A stretch of DNA of 64,000 bases. Source: Actinacidiphila bryophytorum. GTDB lineage: Bacteria; Actinomycetota; Actinomycetes; Streptomycetales; Streptomycetaceae. Below the pieces are notes generated by a model. That model was not told the origin of the DNA. It saw only the letters and a list, made by a program, of their open reading frames with translations, and did no database searches. Position 1 is the first letter of the stretch. Each line of letters opens with the position of its first letter. Shown piece after piece: positions 9,206 through 16,402 of this stretch. A program made the translations under genes and the position numbers. The stretch covers positions 1-64,000 of the forward strand of contig NZ_JAFFIX010000008.1 in NCBI RefSeq assembly GCF_016916835.1. Direction: 5' to 3'.

Positions 9206-9243
9206 AGGTCGCGGGGGTGCGCCGGCCGCACTCCCCGCGACCT
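9206..9243 (-). terminator. Strong hairpin between the sugar-binding protein gene and lacI
   Basis: AGGTCGCGGGG (9206-9216) pairs perfectly with CCCCGCGACCT (9233-9243). GTGCG/CGCAC extends the stem past a one-base bulge, with loop CCGGC. It follows the binding-protein stop by 16 nt and precedes lacI, so it can terminate or attenuate the transporter transcript. Confidence 0.7.
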
Positions 9244-9258
9244 GCGGGGACGGCGGTG

Positions 9259-10596
9259 TCAGCCGACGCTGAAGCCCTGCTGCTTGGCATAGTCCAGTGA
9301 CTTGTCCTGCCAGTTCTTCAGGCCCTCGGTCAGCGGGGTGCCGGAGACGTAGGCCTTGCCGACGGTGTCGTTGAAGACGGAGTTGGCGTAGACCTGGTAG
9401 GGCAGGTAGGACCAGCCGGGCAGGACGTTCTTGGCCGAGTCCGAGAAGATCCGGTTGGCCTGCTGGCCGCCGAAGTAGGGGAAGGGCGCGTCCAGGAAGG
9501 CCTGCGAGTTCAGGTCCGCGGTGGTCGCGGGGAAGGCGCCGCCCTTGATCCTGGCCTGGACCCCGGCGCCCTGGTTCGCGTACTGCAGGAAGGCGTAGGC
9601 CAGGGCCTTGCTGCTGCCGGCCTTCATCACCGCGAGCGAGCTGCCGCCGTTCTCGGCACTGGCGTGCTGCCCGGCCTGCCACTGCGGCAGCGGTGCCGCG
9701 CGCCAGTCGCCGGCGGCGGCCTTGACGCCGGAGGTGAAGTTGGCGGGCATCCAGGCGCCGGTGGCCAGGGTCGCGATGGTGCCGTCGCCGAGGCCCTTGT
9801 ACCACTGGTCGCTCCAGGGGACGACCGGCGAGAGCAGGTGCTCGGAGATCAGCGGCTGCCAGACCTTGGCGAAGGCGGCGGTGCCCGCGTCGCTGTCGAA
9901 GCCGACCGAGACCTTGGTGCCGTCGACCTTGTAGGGCTTGCCGCCGGCCTGCCAGATCAGGCTGGTGGTCATACCGGCGTCGCCGGTGTCGCTGGTGATG
10001 TACGCCTTGGGGTCGGCCTGGTGGAGCTTGCGGGCGTCGTCCAGGTACTGGTCCCAGGTGGTGGGCACCGGCAGGTGGTATTTGTCGAAGACCTTCTTGT
10101 TGTAGAACAGCGCCATGGGGCCGGAGTCCATCGGCAGGCCGTAGACCCCGCCGCCGATGTTGACGGCGTTCCAGGGGCCGGGCGAGTACGTCTTGGCGAG
10201 GTCCTTGGCGCCGTATGCGCTCAGGTCGGCGACCGACTTGCCGAGCGCGAACTGGCTCAGCGCGTAGTACTCGATCTGGGCGACGTCGGGCACGCCCTTG
10301 CCGGCCTCCACGGCGTTCTGCAGTGCGGTGTACTGGTCGTTGCCGGTACCGGCGTTGACCAGGTTCACGTGCACCTTGGGGTACTTGGCCTGGAAGTCGG
10401 TGACGACCTGCTTGAGGGTCGGCTCCCACGCCCACACGGTGATGGAGCCGCCCTTGGCCAGCGCGGACGCGGCGGAGTCGGCGTCGGCGCCCGAGTCGGA
10501 GCCCGAGCCCCCCGACCCGCAGGCCGTCAGCCCCAGGGCGGCCGCGGCGGCCACCGCGATGCCCGGCGCCCAGCGGCGCAGCAGCTTGTTCGTCAT
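9259..10596 (-). CDS. Sugar ABC transporter substrate-binding lipoprotein (CUT1 family)
   Basis: This 445-residue extracellular sugar receptor has a signal peptide with twin-Arg-like RR at 7-8, a hydrophobic core and the lipobox LGLTAC, with the lipidated Cys at 26. A Gly/Ser/Asp-rich linker follows. The mature part is an extracellular-binding-protein family 1 domain (VWAWEPTLKQVVTDFQAKYPKV near its start; LPMDSGPMALFYNKKVFDK; GAWMPANF). It follows the two permease genes in the same direction with a gap of 55 nt. No ATPase is encoded here, so the system probably uses a shared MsiK-type ATPase as other Streptomyces CUT1 importers do. Confidence 0.92.
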   Translation of the reverse strand: MTNKLLRRWAPGIAVAAAAALGLTACGSGGSGSDSGADADSAASALAKGGSITVWAWEPTLKQVVTDFQAKYPKVHVNLVNAGTGNDQYTALQNAVEAGKGVPDVAQIEYYALSQFALGKSVADLSAYGAKDLAKTYSPGPWNAVNIGGGVYGLPMDSGPMALFYNKKVFDKYHLPVPTTWDQYLDDARKLHQADPKAYITSDTGDAGMTTSLIWQAGGKPYKVDGTKVSVGFDSDAGTAAFAKVWQPLISEHLLSPVVPWSDQWYKGLGDGTIATLATGAWMPANFTSGVKAAAGDWRAAPLPQWQAGQHASAENGGSSLAVMKAGSSKALAYAFLQYANQGAGVQARIKGGAFPATTADLNSQAFLDAPFPYFGGQQANRIFSDSAKNVLPGWSYLPYQVYANSVFNDTVGKAYVSGTPLTEGLKNWQDKSLDYAKQQGFSVG

Positions 10597-10651
10597 CTGG
10601 ATTCACTCCGTTGTGGGTGGTGGTCGGTGGGCAAGAGCAGGGGGGCTTGCG

Positions 10652-11521
10652 TCATTCCTTGACGCTTCCGGCGGCCAGGCCGGACTGCCAGTACCGCTGG
10701 AGCAGCAGGAAGGCCGCGATCAGCGGGACGATGGTGAGCAGCGAGCCGGTGATCACCAGGTGGAAGACGGGCTGGCCGCCGACGGTCGCGGCCTGCTGGT
10801 TCCAGGAGTTCAGGCCCAGCGTGAGCGGGTACCAGTGCGGGTTCCTGATCATGATCAGCGGCAGGAAGTAGTTGTTCCAGGTGGCGACCGTGGTGAAGAG
10901 CAGCACGGTGACGATGCCGGGGGCCAGCAGCGGCAGGCTGATCCGGAAGAAGGTCCTGATCTCCCCGGCGCCGTCCATGCGGGCGGCCTCCAGCAGTTCG
11001 TCGGGTATCGCCTCGGCGGCGAACACCCACATCAGGTACAGGCCGAACGGCGAGATCAGCGACGGCACGATCACCGCCCAGGGGGTGTCGGTCAGGCCGA
11101 TCTTGCTGAACATCAGGAAGGTCGGCACCGCGAGCGCCGCACCGGGCACGGCGACCGCGCCGATGACCACGGCGAAGACCGCCCGCCGTCCGGCGAAGTC
11201 GAACTTCGCCAGCCCGTAGCCGCCCAGCACGGCCAGGAAGGTCGCGCCGCCCGCGCCGAGCACGACGTACAGCAGGGTGTTGAGCAGCCAGCGGACGAAG
11301 ATGTGGTGGTCGTAGGTGAAGGTCTCGCTGACGTTGTCCCACAGGGCGAAGTGCCCGCTGAACCACAGGCCGAAGGAGTCGAGCAGCCGCGGCTGGGTCT
11401 TGGTGGCGTTGATCAGCAGCCAGCCGAGCGGCAGCAGCGAGTAGAGGGTCACCACGGCGGTGAGCCCGGTCAGCAGGACGCTGCGCCGGGGGCGTCCTGG
11501 TGTGCGGGTGGCGGTGCTCAT
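10652..11521 (-). CDS. Sugar ABC transporter permease, MalG type
   Basis: A 289-residue inner-membrane protein with six predicted spans. The EAA loop reads EAARMDGAGEIRTFFRISLPLLAPG (about 190-214), the ATPase docking site of CUT1 permeases, followed by WNNYFLPLIM typical of MalG. The ATG at 11521 is 5 nt after the stop of the partner permease. It belongs to the operon permease-permease-binding protein read leftwards from 12462. Confidence 0.92.
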   Translation of the reverse strand: MSTATRTPGRPRRSVLLTGLTAVVTLYSLLPLGWLLINATKTQPRLLDSFGLWFSGHFALWDNVSETFTYDHHIFVRWLLNTLLYVVLGAGGATFLAVLGGYGLAKFDFAGRRAVFAVVIGAVAVPGAALAVPTFLMFSKIGLTDTPWAVIVPSLISPFGLYLMWVFAAEAIPDELLEAARMDGAGEIRTFFRISLPLLAPGIVTVLLFTTVATWNNYFLPLIMIRNPHWYPLTLGLNSWNQQAATVGGQPVFHLVITGSLLTIVPLIAAFLLLQRYWQSGLAAGSVKE

Positions 11522-11526
11522 ACCGC

Positions 11527-12462
11527 TCACACCTCCTTCCGCATGCCGCGCAACTGGACGGCGTAGGCGACGATCATCGTGACCAGGCCCATCACGATCG
11601 CGACGGTGGCCGCGTAGTTGTGCTGCTGCCCGGCGAAGGAGAGGGAGTACGTGTAGTAGTTGGGGGTGAAGTAGGTGGTGATCGCGTTCGGGGCGAGGCT
11701 CTTGAGGATGCTGGGCTCGTTGAACAGCTGGAAGCTGCCGATGATCGAGAAGACGGTGGCGATCACCAGGGCGCCGCGGATCGCCGGGAGTTTGATGGCG
11801 GCGACGATCCGCCACTGCCCGGCGCCGTCGATCTCGGCGGCCTCGTAGAGCGATCCGGGGATCACCCGCAGCGCCGCGTAGAAGATGAGCATGTTGTAGC
11901 CGACGAACTCCCAGGTCACGATGTTGCCGATGCTGGCCAGCACCCAGCCGGGGGCGAGCGGGTCGGGGAAGGAGGTGTGCAGGTGCTCGTTGACGCTTGC
12001 CACCAGGCCGAAGCGTTTGCCGTACATGAAGCCCCACATCAGCGACGCCACGACGGCGGGCACCGCGTAGGGCAGGAAGATCGAGATGCGGAAGAAGTTC
12101 CTGCCGTAGAGCCGCCCGCTGTCCAGGGCCAGCGCGACCAGCAGCGCGACTCCCAGCATGATCGGCACCTGGACCAGCAGGAAGAGGCCCACCCGGCCGA
12201 GGCCCGACCAGAACTCGTGGTCGCCGAAGGCCTGCTGGTAGTTGTCGAGGCCGACGAATCGGGTGCCGCCGATCAACTGGCTGCGGTAGAGGCTCAGATA
12301 GACCGAGTAGCCGATCGGTGCCAGGAAGACCAGCGCGAAGACGATCAGGAAGGGGCTCACGAAGCCCCACCCGGCCCACTGCCTGCGGGATGCGGCGCGG
12401 GTGGGCGGGGCGGAGCCGCGGGTGGTCCGCTTCCCGGTCCCCGGCGGTGAGATGACGGCCAT
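11527..12462 (-). CDS. Sugar ABC transporter permease, MalF type
   Basis: This 311-residue first gene of the leftward importer operon begins with a hydrophilic Thr/Arg-rich N terminus and then six or more membrane spans. The periplasmic region carries RFVGLDNYQQAF, a MalF/UgpA hallmark, and the EAA loop is EAAEIDGAGQWRIVAAIKLP. The start codon is ATG at 12462. Two operator-like palindromes lie 33 and 68 nt upstream, so expression is probably repressed by the LacI protein encoded in the same locus. Confidence 0.92.
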   Translation of the reverse strand: MAVISPPGTGKRTTRGSAPPTRAASRRQWAGWGFVSPFLIVFALVFLAPIGYSVYLSLYRSQLIGGTRFVGLDNYQQAFGDHEFWSGLGRVGLFLLVQVPIMLGVALLVALALDSGRLYGRNFFRISIFLPYAVPAVVASLMWGFMYGKRFGLVASVNEHLHTSFPDPLAPGWVLASIGNIVTWEFVGYNMLIFYAALRVIPGSLYEAAEIDGAGQWRIVAAIKLPAIRGALVIATVFSIIGSFQLFNEPSILKSLAPNAITTYFTPNYYTYSLSFAGQQHNYAATVAIVMGLVTMIVAYAVQLRGMRKEV

Positions 12463-12494
12463 GGCTGATCCCTGACATGAGCGGGCAGGAGGAA

Positions 12495-12506
12495 GTTTGC
12501 GTAAAC
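12495..12506. promoter_or_regulatory. Putative LacI operator 1 of the sugar importer operon
   Basis: GTTTGCGTAAAC is a near-perfect palindrome centred on CG, 33 nt upstream of the first permease start. It matches GKTTRCGYAAMC. Confidence 0.65.
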
Positions 12507-12529
12507 ATCCGCCGTTGCATGCGGCCGAC

Positions 12530-12541
12530 GTTTACGTAAAC
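12530..12541. promoter_or_regulatory. Putative LacI operator 2 of the sugar importer operon
   Basis: GTTTACGTAAAC is a perfect 12-bp palindrome, its centre 35 bp from that of operator 1. The two sites flank the region where the importer promoter must lie. Confidence 0.7.
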
Positions 12542-12656
12542 ATTTCGGTGCGGCGATGCTGGCACCGCACCCGGGCGGCCGTCAAGGCTCGCAGCGGGAA
12601 GGGTTGCGCGGACCCTTGACGGGTCCCGGGCACGGGGCGAGACTTTCGACCGCCGA

Positions 12657-12678
12657 GGGATGGTTGCGCAACCATCCC
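12657..12678. promoter_or_regulatory. Perfect 22-bp palindrome, putative LacI operator of the GH43 gene
   Basis: GGGATGGTTGC (12657-12667) is followed directly by its exact reverse complement GCAACCATCCC (12668-12678). The core GGTTGCGCAACC at 12662-12673 fits the same pattern as the other three sites. It lies 86 nt upstream of the GH43 start. Confidence 0.7.
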
Positions 12679-12763
12679 CGGCGGGCCGGGCCTCCCAGCT
12701 CGACCGGCGGTCCCCCACCCCCGGCTCCGGTTTCCGCGTGTCCCACCTACGAAGAGGTGACGC

Positions 12764-14266
12764 ATGTCCGCCCCACCGGTTCTGCTCACAGCACACGCAC
12801 GGCCCGGCCTGCTCGCTCGTACCCGCCTGTGGCGGCTGCTGGCCGCCGTGCTCGTCGTCCTCGCCGGCGCGGTCGCCGGCGCCGCGCGGGCGCCCGCCGC
12901 GACCGCGGCCGTCTTCACCCCGGGCGCCGCCTGGCAGGACAGCTCAGGGGCGCCCCTGCAGCTGCACGGCCTGGGCATCGTCAAGTCCGGGTCGACCTGG
13001 TACGGCTTCGGCGAGAACAAGTCCGGCGAGTCGTCGAGTTCGGCGTCCTTCCAGTCCATCGCCTGCTACAGCTCGACCGACCTCGCGCACTGGAGCCGGC
13101 AGGCCGACGCGCTGACCCGGCAGGGCAGCGGGGACCTCGGCCCCGGCCGGGTGGTGGAGCGTCCCAAGGTGATCTACAACGCGTCCACCCGGACGTATGT
13201 GATGTACCTGCACATCGACAGCAGCTCCTACGGCGAGGCCAAGGTCGGCGTCGCCACCAGCAGTTCGCCCTGCGGGCCGTACTCCTACCGGGGCAGCTTC
13301 CAGCCGCTGGGGCAGCAGAGCCGCGACATCGGGCTCTTCCAGGACACCGACGGCTCCGCCTACCTGCTCACCGAGGACCGCGCCAACGGGCTGCGCATCG
13401 ACCGGCTCTCCGCCGACTACCTGTCCGTCACCGAGTCGGTGCACCTGTTCGGCGACTACGAGGCACCCGCCATGGTCAAGGCGAACGGGCGCTACTACCT
13501 GTTCGCCTCCAGCCTGACCGGGTGGTCGACCAACGACAACGTGTACTCCACCGCCACGTCCCTGACCGGCAGTTGGTCCTCCTTCCGCACCTTCGCGCCG
13601 GTCGGCACGCACACCTACAACTCGCAGACCGCCAACGTGATCCCGGTGGCGGGCAGCAGCGGGACGACGTACGTCTTCGCCGCCGACCGGTGGACCACCG
13701 GCGACCTCGGCTCCTCCCCCGAGGTGTGGCTGCCGCTCACCCTGGGCGGCAGCACGGCCGTCGTGACGTGGCAGAACTCCTGGACGCTGGACGCGGCGTC
13801 CGGCACCTGGACCGGCACCTCGAACCCGGCCGACGGCACCTACCAGCTCACCGCTGCCCACAGCGGCAAGCGCCTGGACGTGAAGGACGCCGCCACCGCG
13901 GACGGCTCCGGAGTCGTCCAGTGGAGCGCCAACGGCGGCACCAACCAGCAGTGGCGGCTCGCCCGCACCACGGGCAGCACCTACACCGTCACCGGGGTCG
14001 GCAGCGGCAAACTCCTCGAGGTCCCGGGCAGTTCGACGGCCACCGGAACCCGGCTGGACATCTGGTCCGCGAACGCGGGCGCCAACCAGCAGTGGGTGCT
14101 CCAGGCGACCGGCAGCTACACCTCCACGGCCAACCGCAGCTACGTCCTGGTCAGCCTCTCCAGCGGCCTGGCCGCCGACGTGGTGAGCGGCTCCACCGCG
14201 GACGGCGCCGAGGTCGAGCAGTGGACGGCCAACGGCGGCGCCAACCAGACCTGGTCGCTGAGCTGA
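12764..14266 (+). CDS. Secreted GH43 glycosidase with C-terminal CBM13 (RICIN) domain, likely exo-beta-1,3-galactanase
   Basis: This 500-residue secreted enzyme has an N-terminal signal (about 1-48, ending APAATA), a five-bladed GH43 domain (about 50-345) and a CBM13 beta-trefoil (about 362-500) with repeated Q.W motifs (NQQWRL, NQQWVL, NQTWSL). WYGFGENKSGE near the start, ERPKVIYN (Glu132) and SRDIGLFQDTDGSAYLL resemble GH43 subfamily 24. Those enzymes cleave galactose from beta-1,3-galactan backbones of arabinogalactan, and fusion to CBM13 is typical of Streptomyces members. The start is ATG 12764 after GAAGAGG. Product sugars would be taken up by the divergent importer and cut by the GH35 enzyme. 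The substrate is inferred, not proven. Confidence 0.85.
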   Translation: MSAPPVLLTAHARPGLLARTRLWRLLAAVLVVLAGAVAGAARAPAATAAVFTPGAAWQDSSGAPLQLHGLGIVKSGSTWYGFGENKSGESSSSASFQSIACYSSTDLAHWSRQADALTRQGSGDLGPGRVVERPKVIYNASTRTYVMYLHIDSSSYGEAKVGVATSSSPCGPYSYRGSFQPLGQQSRDIGLFQDTDGSAYLLTEDRANGLRIDRLSADYLSVTESVHLFGDYEAPAMVKANGRYYLFASSLTGWSTNDNVYSTATSLTGSWSSFRTFAPVGTHTYNSQTANVIPVAGSSGTTYVFAADRWTTGDLGSSPEVWLPLTLGGSTAVVTWQNSWTLDAASGTWTGTSNPADGTYQLTAAHSGKRLDVKDAATADGSGVVQWSANGGTNQQWRLARTTGSTYTVTGVGSGKLLEVPGSSTATGTRLDIWSANAGANQQWVLQATGSYTSTANRSYVLVSLSSGLAADVVSGSTADGAEVEQWTANGGANQTWSLS

Positions 14267-14294
14267 CGCAGCGGCGGACACCCGCCATCACGGA

Positions 14295-14343
14295 CGCGAA
14301 CCGCTACCGGGCCGAAGAGGTACCGGCCCGGTAGCGGTTCGCG
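14295..14343. terminator. Terminator with 19-bp perfect stem after the GH43 gene
   Basis: The 19-nt arm at 14295-14313 is the exact reverse complement of 14325-14343, with an 11-nt loop. It begins 28 nt after the GH43 stop and contains the stop codon and last codons of the HxlR remnant on the other strand. Confidence 0.8.
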
Positions 14344-14441
14344 CGGATCTCGTCGTGGTGGTCGCAGACCCAGCCGATCAGCTGCATGACGATCTCGTGC
14401 AGGCCGCGGCCGAGCGGGGTCAGGGTGTACTGGGCCGGCGG
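14304..14441 (-). pseudogene. C-terminal remnant of an HxlR-family regulator
   Basis: Read leftwards, residues PPAQYTLTPLGRGLHEIVMQL then IGWVCDHHDEIRANRY match the end of HxlR-type winged-helix regulators (beta-wing plus last helix). The N-terminal two thirds, including the recognition helix, is missing; upstream in frame the sequence becomes unrelated Arg/Pro-rich residues. It is a truncated, non-functional copy next to an SDR remnant. Confidence 0.7.
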
Positions 14442-14466
14442 GGATCCTCGCCCTCGTCGGCAGGAG

Positions 14467-14568
14467 GGCGGCGACGGCGCCTTCCTGATGACCACCGGCG
14501 CCACCGCCGTGCGCCCCATGCCCTACTGGAGCGGCGTCGGCCCGCTGATGGCCGCGGCCCGCAACTGC
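14467..14568 (+). pseudogene. Internal fragment of a short-chain dehydrogenase
   Basis: The reading frame GGDGAFLMTTGATAVRPMPY followed by WSGVGPLMAAARNC resembles the strand with the catalytic Ser and the stretch after it in SDR enzymes of the type often encoded next to HxlR regulators. Both the Rossmann N terminus and the rest of the C terminus are absent. It is followed directly by a GGGC-repeat tract. Confidence 0.5.
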
Positions 14569-14580
14569 CGGCCGGCTGAC

Positions 14581-14610
14581 GGGCGGGCGGGCGGGCGGGC
14601 GGGCGGGCGG
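14581..14610. repeat. (GGGC)n tetranucleotide tract
   Basis: Seven perfect GGGC units (14581-14608) lie directly after the SDR remnant and 4 nt before the stop codon of the next leftward gene. Runs of G on this strand could fold as a G-quadruplex; length variation by slippage is likely. Confidence 0.9.
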
Positions 14611-14614
14611 CGGA

Positions 14615-15061
14615 TCAGGCCTTGTGCTTGTCGAGTTCGGCCGCCACGGCGTGGATGGCGCCGCGCCCTTCCAGGGTCATGCTCGCGCCGTCCGCCATGG
14701 TGATGGTGACCGGCTGCCAGCTCTTGCCGCCCTCCACCTTGATGGACGCGATGTTCTCGTACGGGACCTGCCCCAGGTGCTTGCCGACCCGGTTGAGCAT
14801 CGGGTCGGCGGTCCACACGTGCAGGGCGCTGCTTCCGGCGCCGAACACGACTGCCGCGTCGAGCGGGACGCCCGTCTGCTCGGTGATCTTCTTCGCCGAC
14901 GAACGGGCGGCGGGCCGGGCGACCAGGTAGTTGCCGAGCGGTGTCAGCATGCGGGCCGGGCTGAGGCTGGTGTTGACCCGCGCGTAGGCCGCAGCGGTGA
15001 TCGTCTCGTCACCGAGCTGCCCGCTCAGAACTTCGGCCAGCTCAGCGTCTTTTGCGTACAT
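14615..15061 (-). CDS. Hypothetical protein, possibly a bacterial PH-like domain
   Basis: A 148-residue soluble protein without a signal peptide. The N-terminal half is helical and Ala-rich. The C-terminal half alternates short strands (ALHVWTADPMLNRVGKHLGQ; VPYENIASIKVEGG; WQPVTITMADGASMTLEGR), which recalls the bacterial pleckstrin-homology fold of small regulatory proteins. I do not recognise a specific family. The ATG at 15061 is preceded by a Ser- and Arg-poor leader without a clear ribosome site. The gene stands alone; its stop is 4 nt from the GGGC tract, leaving almost no room for a terminator. Confidence 0.7.
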   Translation of the reverse strand: MYAKDAELAEVLSGQLGDETITAAAYARVNTSLSPARMLTPLGNYLVARPAARSSAKKITEQTGVPLDAAVVFGAGSSALHVWTADPMLNRVGKHLGQVPYENIASIKVEGGKSWQPVTITMADGASMTLEGRGAIHAVAAELDKHKA

Positions 15062-15095
15062 GGTCGCCCTCTCGGTTGCGGATCGCCCCAGGAGG

Positions 15096-15683
15096 CTACC
15101 GCAGGCCCGAGTCTGACTCACCGTCACCGTACTGGTCGCGGTGCGGGGACGCCGGCGGGCGCCTGCCGAGCCACTGCTCCGCGTCCCAGGCGCGGAAGCG
15201 CTCCACCTCGGTGAAGCCGAGCTTGGCCGCCAGACGCATCGAGGCGGTGTTCGCGGTCTGGGTGGCGAGCACCACCGGCTCGCCGGGCAGGACGCCGTCG
15301 AACCAGTCCAGTGCCGCAGAGCAGGCCTCGGCGGCGTAACCGAGCCCCCAGGCCCGCGGCAGGAACAGGTAGCCCAGGTCGGCACGGCCCGCGGCGGCCG
15401 GGCGGTGCTCGGCCGGCGCCCGCCGCAGCAGGATCTGGCCGATCATCTCCCCGTCCAGTTCGACGGCGAAGCTCCCGGGCCACTGCTCGGGCGCCGCGGG
15501 CAGCTCGCGCTCCAGCTCCTCGCGTGCGCGCGGGCCGCCGAGGTAGGTGTGCACCTCGGGGGAAGCCAGCAGTTCGACGAAGGCGGCACGGTCGCGGGCC
15601 TCGGGCCGGCGCAGCACCAGCCGCGCCGTCCTGATCGGTTCTGGCGGCCATATGACAGGGCTCAGTTCCGGCATGCGGGCCAC
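15096..15683 (-). CDS. GNAT N-acetyltransferase, RimJ/RimL-like
   Basis: A 195-residue acetyltransferase of the type that acetylates protein N termini or small molecules. It shows the RimJ opening IRTARLVLRRPEARDRAAF, the acetyl-CoA strand DLGYLFLPRAWGLGYAAEA and the C-terminal NTASMRLAAKLGF block. GTG at 15683 abuts the stop of the upstream acetyltransferase gene (15685), so the two are probably cotranscribed; ATG at 15674 is an alternative start. The substrate is unknown. Confidence 0.85.
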   Translation of the reverse strand: MARMPELSPVIWPPEPIRTARLVLRRPEARDRAAFVELLASPEVHTYLGGPRAREELERELPAAPEQWPGSFAVELDGEMIGQILLRRAPAEHRPAAAGRADLGYLFLPRAWGLGYAAEACSAALDWFDGVLPGEPVVLATQTANTASMRLAAKLGFTEVERFRAWDAEQWLGRRPPASPHRDQYGDGESDSGLR

Positions 15684-15684
15684 G

Positions 15685-16239
15685 CTAGCGCGAAGTCCGC
15701 GGAGGTTCGGCCGTGTCGCCGAGGTTCCGCTCCCACAGCAGGTCGTCCCGCCAGCTCCCGTCGATGAAGATCGAGGAGTGCGCGATGCCGTAGGGGCTGA
15801 ACCCGTTGCGGCGCAGCACCTGATGCGACGCCAGGTTCTCCAGGCGGGTGGCCGCCTCGGCGCGGCGCAGTCCGAGTTCGCCGGTCATCACCTGCAGCAC
15901 GAGCCCGAGGGCGCGCCCCGCATGCCCGCGGTTCTGGGCCGCGCCGGCGATCCAGTAGCCGACGGTGCCGCGGCGCATGTGCGGCTCCGGCCGGATGTCC
16001 AGGACGGTGACCTGCCCGATCACCTGACCGTCCGCGAGGACCACCCCCGGCCAGGAGGAACCGGCCCGGTATCGGGCCAGCAGCGTCTCGATCCGCTCGG
16101 CCTGGCCTTCGGGGGTCAGGAAGCCGGCCGGCCGTTCCGGCTCCCACCGCCGCAGGGCCTCGGCGTCCCGCGTCCTGTGCGCGGCGATCCGGACGGCGTC
16201 GGCGGGCTCTATCAGGCGGATCCTGGTGCTGCCGGGCAT
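15685..16239 (-). CDS. GNAT N-acetyltransferase, RimJ/RimL-like (second copy)
   Basis: A 184-residue paralogue of the downstream enzyme and first gene of the pair. It contains GVVLADGQVIGQVTVLDI, the GYWIAGAAQNRGHAGRALGLV acetyl-CoA-binding segment and ASHQVLRRNGFSPYG near the end. The ATG at 16239 is about 11 nt downstream of CGAGGAGCAGG on the coding strand. Tandem GNAT pairs are common in Streptomyces; no context suggests a substrate. Confidence 0.85.
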   Translation of the reverse strand: MPGSTRIRLIEPADAVRIAAHRTRDAEALRRWEPERPAGFLTPEGQAERIETLLARYRAGSSWPGVVLADGQVIGQVTVLDIRPEPHMRRGTVGYWIAGAAQNRGHAGRALGLVLQVMTGELGLRRAEAATRLENLASHQVLRRNGFSPYGIAHSSIFIDGSWRDDLLWERNLGDTAEPPRTSR

Positions 16240-16335
16240 GGCCTGCTCCTCGTTCGCGGTGCGCGGGACGGCCCGGCCGGCTTACGAACGCCCGCCCGTG
16301 CGCCCGGCCGGAAGCGCGGCAGGGCCGGAGTGGAC

Positions 16336-16375
16336 CACGGCCGGCGGGGCGCCTCGGGACACCCCGCCGGCCGTG
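16336..16375. terminator. Terminator with 14-bp perfect stem after the multicopper oxidase gene
   Basis: CACGGCCGGCGGGG (16336-16349) and CCCCGCCGGCCGTG (16362-16375) are perfect complements around a 12-nt loop, 28 nt past the stop of the leftward oxidase gene and upstream of the GNAT pair. Confidence 0.75.
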
Positions 16376-16402
16376 CGCTTGCGGTACGCGCCGCCGTACG
16401 GC

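Noticed and set aside
8087-10606. A fused binding-protein/LacI frame of 839 codons
   Set aside because: The LacI frame stays open antisense-like through the binding-protein gene, but that gene is coded in another frame with a lipoprotein signal. LacI starts at 9169 after a hairpin.
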